From Hyphomonas sp. (lineage in GTDB: Bacteria > Pseudomonadota > Alphaproteobacteria > Caulobacterales > Hyphomonadaceae): DNA of 16,450 bases. The DNA is taken from positions 1-16,450 of the forward strand of contig JANSXJ010000044.1 in the NCBI GenBank assembly GCA_024743015.1. Direction: 5' to 3'. Shown piece after piece: positions 13,379 through 16,450 of the stretch; the first letter of the stretch is position 1; each line of letters starts with the position of its first letter. Under the pieces are notes generated by a model. It did no database searches and was not told the DNA's origin. It saw nothing but the letters and a program-made list of their open reading frames with translations. The position numbers and the translations under genes are program-made.

Positions 13379-14719
13379 CTATTTCAAACCGAGGAAACGC
13401 TCCAGCCAGTGGATATCGTAATTACCATCAATCACGTCCTGCGCCTCAACCAGCTTTCGATGCAGCGGCAGCGTTGTGTCGACGCCGAGGACGACCATTT
13501 CGTCGAGCGCTCGCCGCAAACGCATGATGCATTCATTGCGCGTGCGACCGTGCACGATCAGCTTCGCGATCATGCTGTCATAGTGGGGCGGGATTGAGTA
13601 TCCGGCATAGACCGCGCTATCGAGGCGCACATCCGGGCCGCCGGGCGCGTGGAAATCGGTAATCTTGCCTGGCGACGGGACGAACGTTTCGTGATGCTCA
13701 GCATTGATCCGGCACTCAATCGCGTGCCCGACGAGCAGGACGTCTTCCTGAGAGAATGAGAGCTTCTTGCCATCGGCAACGCGGATCTGCTCGCGGATCA
13801 GATCGATACCGGTGATCATCTCGGTCACTGGATGCTCGACCTGAATGCGGGTGTTCATCTCGATGAAATAGAAGTTTCCGTCTTCATAGAGGAACTCCAT
13901 CGTACCGGCGCCGCGATAGCCCATTTTCTTCACCGCCTTGGCGACGATGGTTCCGATCTCTTCGCGCTGCGCCTGGTTGAGGGCAGGCGATGGGGCCTCC
14001 TCGAACACTTTCTGGTGACGGCGTTGCAGCGAACAGTCGCGCTCCCAGAGATGGCACACATTGCCATGTGTATCGGCGATCAGCTGGATCTCGATATGCC
14101 GCGGCTTGCCGAGATATTTCTCGAGATAGACGGCGTCATCACCGAACGCGGCCTTGGCCTCGGTCTTGGCTGACTTGATGGCTGAATCGAGATCCTTCTC
14201 CGTTTCGGCGACGCGCATCCCGCGTCCGCCGCCGCCGGATGCGGCTTTGACGAGGACGGGGTAGCCGATCTTCTTGGCGACTTTCTTGCCTTCGCTGATC
14301 GAAGAGACGCCGCCATCAGAGCCAGGCACAACCGGCACGCCGGCATTAATCATGGTCTGCTTGGCGGTGATCTTGTCGCCCATGGTGCGGATATGCTCCG
14401 CGGTTGGTCCGATGAAGATCAGGTCATGCGCTTCCACCATCTCGGCGAATTGCGCATTTTCCGAGAGGAAGCCGTATCCCGGGTGGATCGCGTCGGCGCC
14501 CGTGATCTCTGCGGCCGCAATGATCTGCGATTTCTTCAGATAGCTTTGTGCGCTGGGGGCCGGACCGATGCAGACACTTTCGTCGGCGAGACGTACCGCC
14601 ATGGCATCGCGATCGGCTTCAGAATGCACGGCGACGGTCGCAATGCCCATCTCCTTACAGGCACGGTGGATGCGCAGCGCGATTTCGCCGCGATTCGCGA
14701 TGAGAACTTTTTCAATCAT
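13379..14719 (-). CDS. accC: Acetyl-CoA carboxylase, biotin carboxylase subunit AccC
   Basis: AccC carboxylates the biotin on AccB using ATP and bicarbonate, the first half-reaction of fatty-acid synthesis. The 446-residue protein has the full family plan: an amino-terminal domain ([27 protein letters not shown]), the ATP-grasp domain with the Gly-rich loop [46 protein letters not shown] and the catalytic [14 protein letters not shown], and the carboxyl domain ([19 protein letters not shown]). It follows accB after 12 bases, with AAGGA overlapping the accB stop as ribosome-binding site. Nothing looks degenerate. Confidence 0.97.
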   Translation of the reverse strand: MIEKVLIANRGEIALRIHRACKEMGIATVAVHSEADRDAMAVRLADESVCIGPAPSAQSYLKKSQIIAAAEITGADAIHPGYGFLSENAQFAEMVEAHDLIFIGPTAEHIRTMGDKITAKQTMINAGVPVVPGSDGGVSSISEGKKVAKKIGYPVLVKAASGGGGRGMRVAETEKDLDSAIKSAKTEAKAAFGDDAVYLEKYLGKPRHIEIQLIADTHGNVCHLWERDCSLQRRHQKVFEEAPSPALNQAQREEIGTIVAKAVKKMGYRGAGTMEFLYEDGNFYFIEMNTRIQVEHPVTEMITGIDLIREQIRVADGKKLSFSQEDVLLVGHAIECRINAEHHETFVPSPGKITDFHAPGGPDVRLDSAVYAGYSIPPHYDSMIAKLIVHGRTRNECIMRLRRALDEMVVLGVDTTLPLHRKLVEAQDVIDGNYDIHWLERFLGLK

Positions 14720-14731
14720 CGTTTCGTGTCC

Positions 14732-15217
14732 TTATTCGACGACGATCAATGGCTCGCCAAACTCAACCGGTTGCGCATCGTCGACGAGAATTTCTTTGAC
14801 GGTACCACCGGCCTCAGCGATGACGGGATTAAACGTCTTCATCGCTTCGATGAGCATGAGAGTGTCGCCCTTTTTGACCTTATCACCAACGTTTACAAAG
14901 ACCTTCGCACCGGGCTCGGGAGACATGTAGACGGTTCCGACCATCGGGCTGGTGATCGCATTCGCGGGGGCGGCAGCAGCTGGGGTGGCGGCCGGTGCTG
15001 CAACCGGCGCTGCGGCCGCTGCAGCAACGGGAGCAGGTGCGGCCGCGGCGGGCGCATGAACCACAGTCGGTGCGACGGGCGCCATTGACGTGGCCTTGCT
15101 GACACGGATGCGCAGACCTTCATGCTCGACTTCGACCTCGCCGAGATCAGCCTCGCGCAGGATAGCAGCGAGTTCGCGGACCAGACCGGCATCGAGTTTT
15201 GACTTGCTTGTGGACAT
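14732..15217 (-). CDS. accB: Biotin carboxyl carrier protein AccB
   Basis: AccB carries the biotin of acetyl-CoA carboxylase between the AccC and AccAD active sites. The 161-residue protein has an amino-terminal dimerisation region (LVRELAAILREADLGEVEVE), a flexible Ala/Pro-rich linker (about 46-87) and the biotinyl domain (about 88-161). K127 in EAMKT is the biotinylation site. The linker is nearly all Ala, Pro and Val. ATG 15217 is preceded by GAGGAG at about nine bases. It is 14 bases after aroQ and 12 before accC, the standard accBC arrangement. Confidence 0.96.
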   Translation of the reverse strand: MSTSKSKLDAGLVRELAAILREADLGEVEVEHEGLRIRVSKATSMAPVAPTVVHAPAAAAPAPVAAAAAAPVAAPAATPAAAAPANAITSPMVGTVYMSPEPGAKVFVNVGDKVKKGDTLMLIEAMKTFNPVIAEAGGTVKEILVDDAQPVEFGEPLIVVE

Positions 15218-15231
15218 TGGGGACGGGCTCC

Positions 15232-15666
15232 TCAGTCTTTTTTCTTATGGAGGATGGCAGTTAAGGCCATCAAATAACCGGACGCGCCAAAACCTGCAAT
15301 GCTGGCACTGGCACAAGGCGCAACATAGTTTGTCGACCGAAACGGTTCGCGGGCGGCGGGGTTGGACAGATGCACTTCGACAATCTCGGCATTGCAAGCG
15401 CGAAGCGCGTCGTGCAGCGCGACAGATGTGTGCGTATAGGCTCCAGCATTGAGGATCACGAAGTCCGCAGAATTGGAGGCTTCCTGAACCCAATCAACCA
15501 TTTGACCCTCCGAATTGGTCTGGCGAAAAGTGATCTCTACGCCCGGAGCGGCGGTCCTCATCTGCTGTTCGATATCGTCTAGCGTTTCGGATCCATAGAT
15601 CTCCGGCTCGCGCGTGCCGAGCAGGTTGAGATTTGGTCCATTGAGAACATATATCTGTTGCGTCAT
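15232..15666 (-). CDS. aroQ: 3-dehydroquinate dehydratase, type II (AroQ)
   Basis: AroQ dehydrates 3-dehydroquinate to 3-dehydroshikimate in the shikimate pathway. With ATG 15666 the product has 144 residues, the usual size for the dodecameric type II enzyme. Active-site features are [20 protein letters not shown] (R19, Y24 catalytic), [17 protein letters not shown] and [17 protein letters not shown] 15672, two codons upstream, is possible, but AAGAG is spaced better (nine bases) for the ATG. It heads the aroQ-accB-accC-aat operon, a common pairing in proteobacteria. The promoter must lie in the 67-base gap shared with thiS. Confidence 0.95.
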   Translation of the reverse strand: MTQQIYVLNGPNLNLLGTREPEIYGSETLDDIEQQMRTAAPGVEITFRQTNSEGQMVDWVQEASNSADFVILNAGAYTHTSVALHDALRACNAEIVEVHLSNPAAREPFRSTNYVAPCASASIAGFGASGYLMALTAILHKKKD

Positions 15667-15733
15667 GGTCACACGCTCTTGCGGTGGATCGTAAAGCTTG
15701 GCAAGTCCAATTTATTCAGAAGGAACGGGCCCC

Positions 15734-15934
15734 GTGCAGATATTCTTGAATGGTGAAAGTCAGGACGTCGCTGAAGGCACTACTGTTGAGGCGCTTGTCC
15801 TGTCGATGACCGACGATCCGCGCGGGATAGCGATTGAGCGAAACCTGGAAATTGTGCCGAAAGCTGAACATGGCCGGACTTTGCTTCAAGAAGGTGACCG
15901 GTTGGAAGTGGTGCAGTTCGTTGGCGGCGGCTGA
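15734..15934 (+). CDS. thiS: Sulfur carrier protein ThiS
   Basis: A ubiquitin-fold sulfur carrier for thiamine thiazole synthesis: its carboxyl Gly-Gly is adenylated and converted to a thiocarboxylate, then used by thiazole synthase ThiG. The 66-residue product starts [22 protein letters not shown], contains [17 protein letters not shown] (the VAVNxxVVPR-like block) and ends QFVGGG, the required tail. GTG 15734 is chosen because AGGA (15721-15724) precedes it and the protein then has the family length; a TTG 12 codons upstream only adds unrelated residues. No thiG follows: 190 non-coding bases separate it from an MlaC-like gene. MoaD is a less likely alternative. Confidence 0.88.
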   Translation: MQIFLNGESQDVAEGTTVEALVLSMTDDPRGIAIERNLEIVPKAEHGRTLLQEGDRLEVVQFVGGG

Positions 15935-16111
15935 ACCAGTGGCCCGCATAACTCTGATTGCTAACTGAGTTTGTCCTCTTTCTGCGTGTAAACTGTTGCG
16001 CGAAAACAACCATACGCGATCCGCATACCCCCTATGCCGTTTATTGCCCTAGTTCGTTCACAATTGAATTCCCAAATGAGATCCGAAGCGCCCGAAGTGG
16101 CGCGAATAATG

Positions 16112-16116
16112 CAAGG
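16112..16116 (+). promoter_or_regulatory. Ribosome-binding site fixing the MlaC-like start
   Basis: AAGGA lies eight bases before ATG 16125, supporting this codon as the start. The 190-base gap from 15935 to 16124 otherwise shows only AT-richer sequence with no clear -35/-10 pair or strong terminator for thiS. Confidence 0.55.
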
Positions 16117-16124
16117 ATCCTCCC

Positions 16125-16450
16125 ATGTTGAAGGCACTCATATTCTCAACAGCATTGCTGGCCGCCAGCCCGCTGGCGACCGCCGGAAGCAATGATTTCA
16201 ACAGCGCAGAGGCGTTGGTCAGCTCTGCCGCGGTGAATATCGCGGAGACCGAAAACACGCGTGTTGCGGACGCGGTTTTGTCTCACATCGATACGCGGGC
16301 AATCGCAAATTTCACGCTGGGACGTTACGGTCGAACCCTCGCGCCCGCTGAAAAAGCACGCTTCGTTAACGCGTTCGAGAGCTACCTGCGTCGGCAGATC
16401 GAAGCCAATGCGTACCAGTTTTCTGGCGTCGCTGTGGATGTGGTTGATTC
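16125..16450 (+). CDS. MlaC/Ttg2D-like periplasmic phospholipid carrier, 5' part
   Basis: The frame runs off the window after 108 codons. A Sec signal peptide is clear (about 1-20, MLKALIFSTALLAASPLATA). The mature part shows the MlaC family pattern: an amino-terminal helical region (SAEALVSSAAVNIA), then HIDTRAIANFTLGRYGRTLA, KARFVNAFESYLRRQI and the beginning of a YxF-SGVAVDV strand. MlaC shuttles phospholipids across the periplasm between the outer-membrane MlaA complex and MlaFEDB. It is called a toluene-tolerance/ABC auxiliary protein in many annotations. It is not adjacent to the mlaD-like gene at 11728, about 4.4 kb away, but both belong to the same transport route. Confidence 0.85.
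   Translation, partial: MLKALIFSTALLAASPLATAGSNDFNSAEALVSSAAVNIAETENTRVADAVLSHIDTRAIANFTLGRYGRTLAPAEKARFVNAFESYLRRQIEANAYQFSGVAVDVVD

Overview
The window reads as chromosomal DNA of an alphaproteobacterium, most likely from the Caulobacterales/Maricaulales side (Hyphomonadaceae-like). The reasons are a complex I NDUFA12-type accessory subunit, a DUF2155 protein, a dgt / SPOR / nagZ / scpA / scpB / tatABC gene order, an aroQ-accB-accC-aat cluster, and a moderately high GC content judged by eye. No rRNA, tRNA, CRISPR array, prophage or transposase gene was seen. Almost everything is housekeeping or cell-envelope content.

Layout. (1) Bases 1-2029: the 3' part of a membrane-anchored winged-helix regulator (+), then erpA (-), then dgt (+). 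erpA is wedged between its neighbours with both its start and stop codons overlapping theirs. (2) 2030-2596: a gene-free stretch packed with inverted, palindromic intergenic repeats. It lies where related alphaproteobacteria usually carry argS. (3) 2597-7654 (+): a tightly packed run of a SPOR-domain membrane protein, nagZ, scpA, scpB, tatA, tatB and tatC, mostly joined by ATGA overlaps. It links cell-wall recycling, chromosome condensation and twin-arginine export. (4) 7651-11219 (-): a secreted pentapeptide-repeat protein, a small secreted protein with a LysM-like tail, and a 746-residue protein that looks like an eroded class II (B12-dependent) ribonucleotide reductase. The last keeps the TSCPD domain and zinc-ribbon tail but is far too short to hold the catalytic barrel. 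(5) 11346-12776 (+): NDUFA12, an MlaD-like MCE protein and a secreted DUF2155 protein, translationally coupled. (6) 12704-15666 (-): the aroQ-accB-accC-aat operon (shikimate pathway, acetyl-CoA carboxylase, N-end rule). (7) 15734-16450 (+): a stand-alone thiS and the 5' part of an MlaC-like gene.

The most unusual items are the NrdJ-derived protein, the repeat cluster at the argS position, the zero-spacer packing around erpA, a terminator-like hairpin inside the start of nagZ, and a perfect GTTAAC inverted repeat with a CtrA-like box before the SPOR gene. I did not find a clearly novel multi-gene system.
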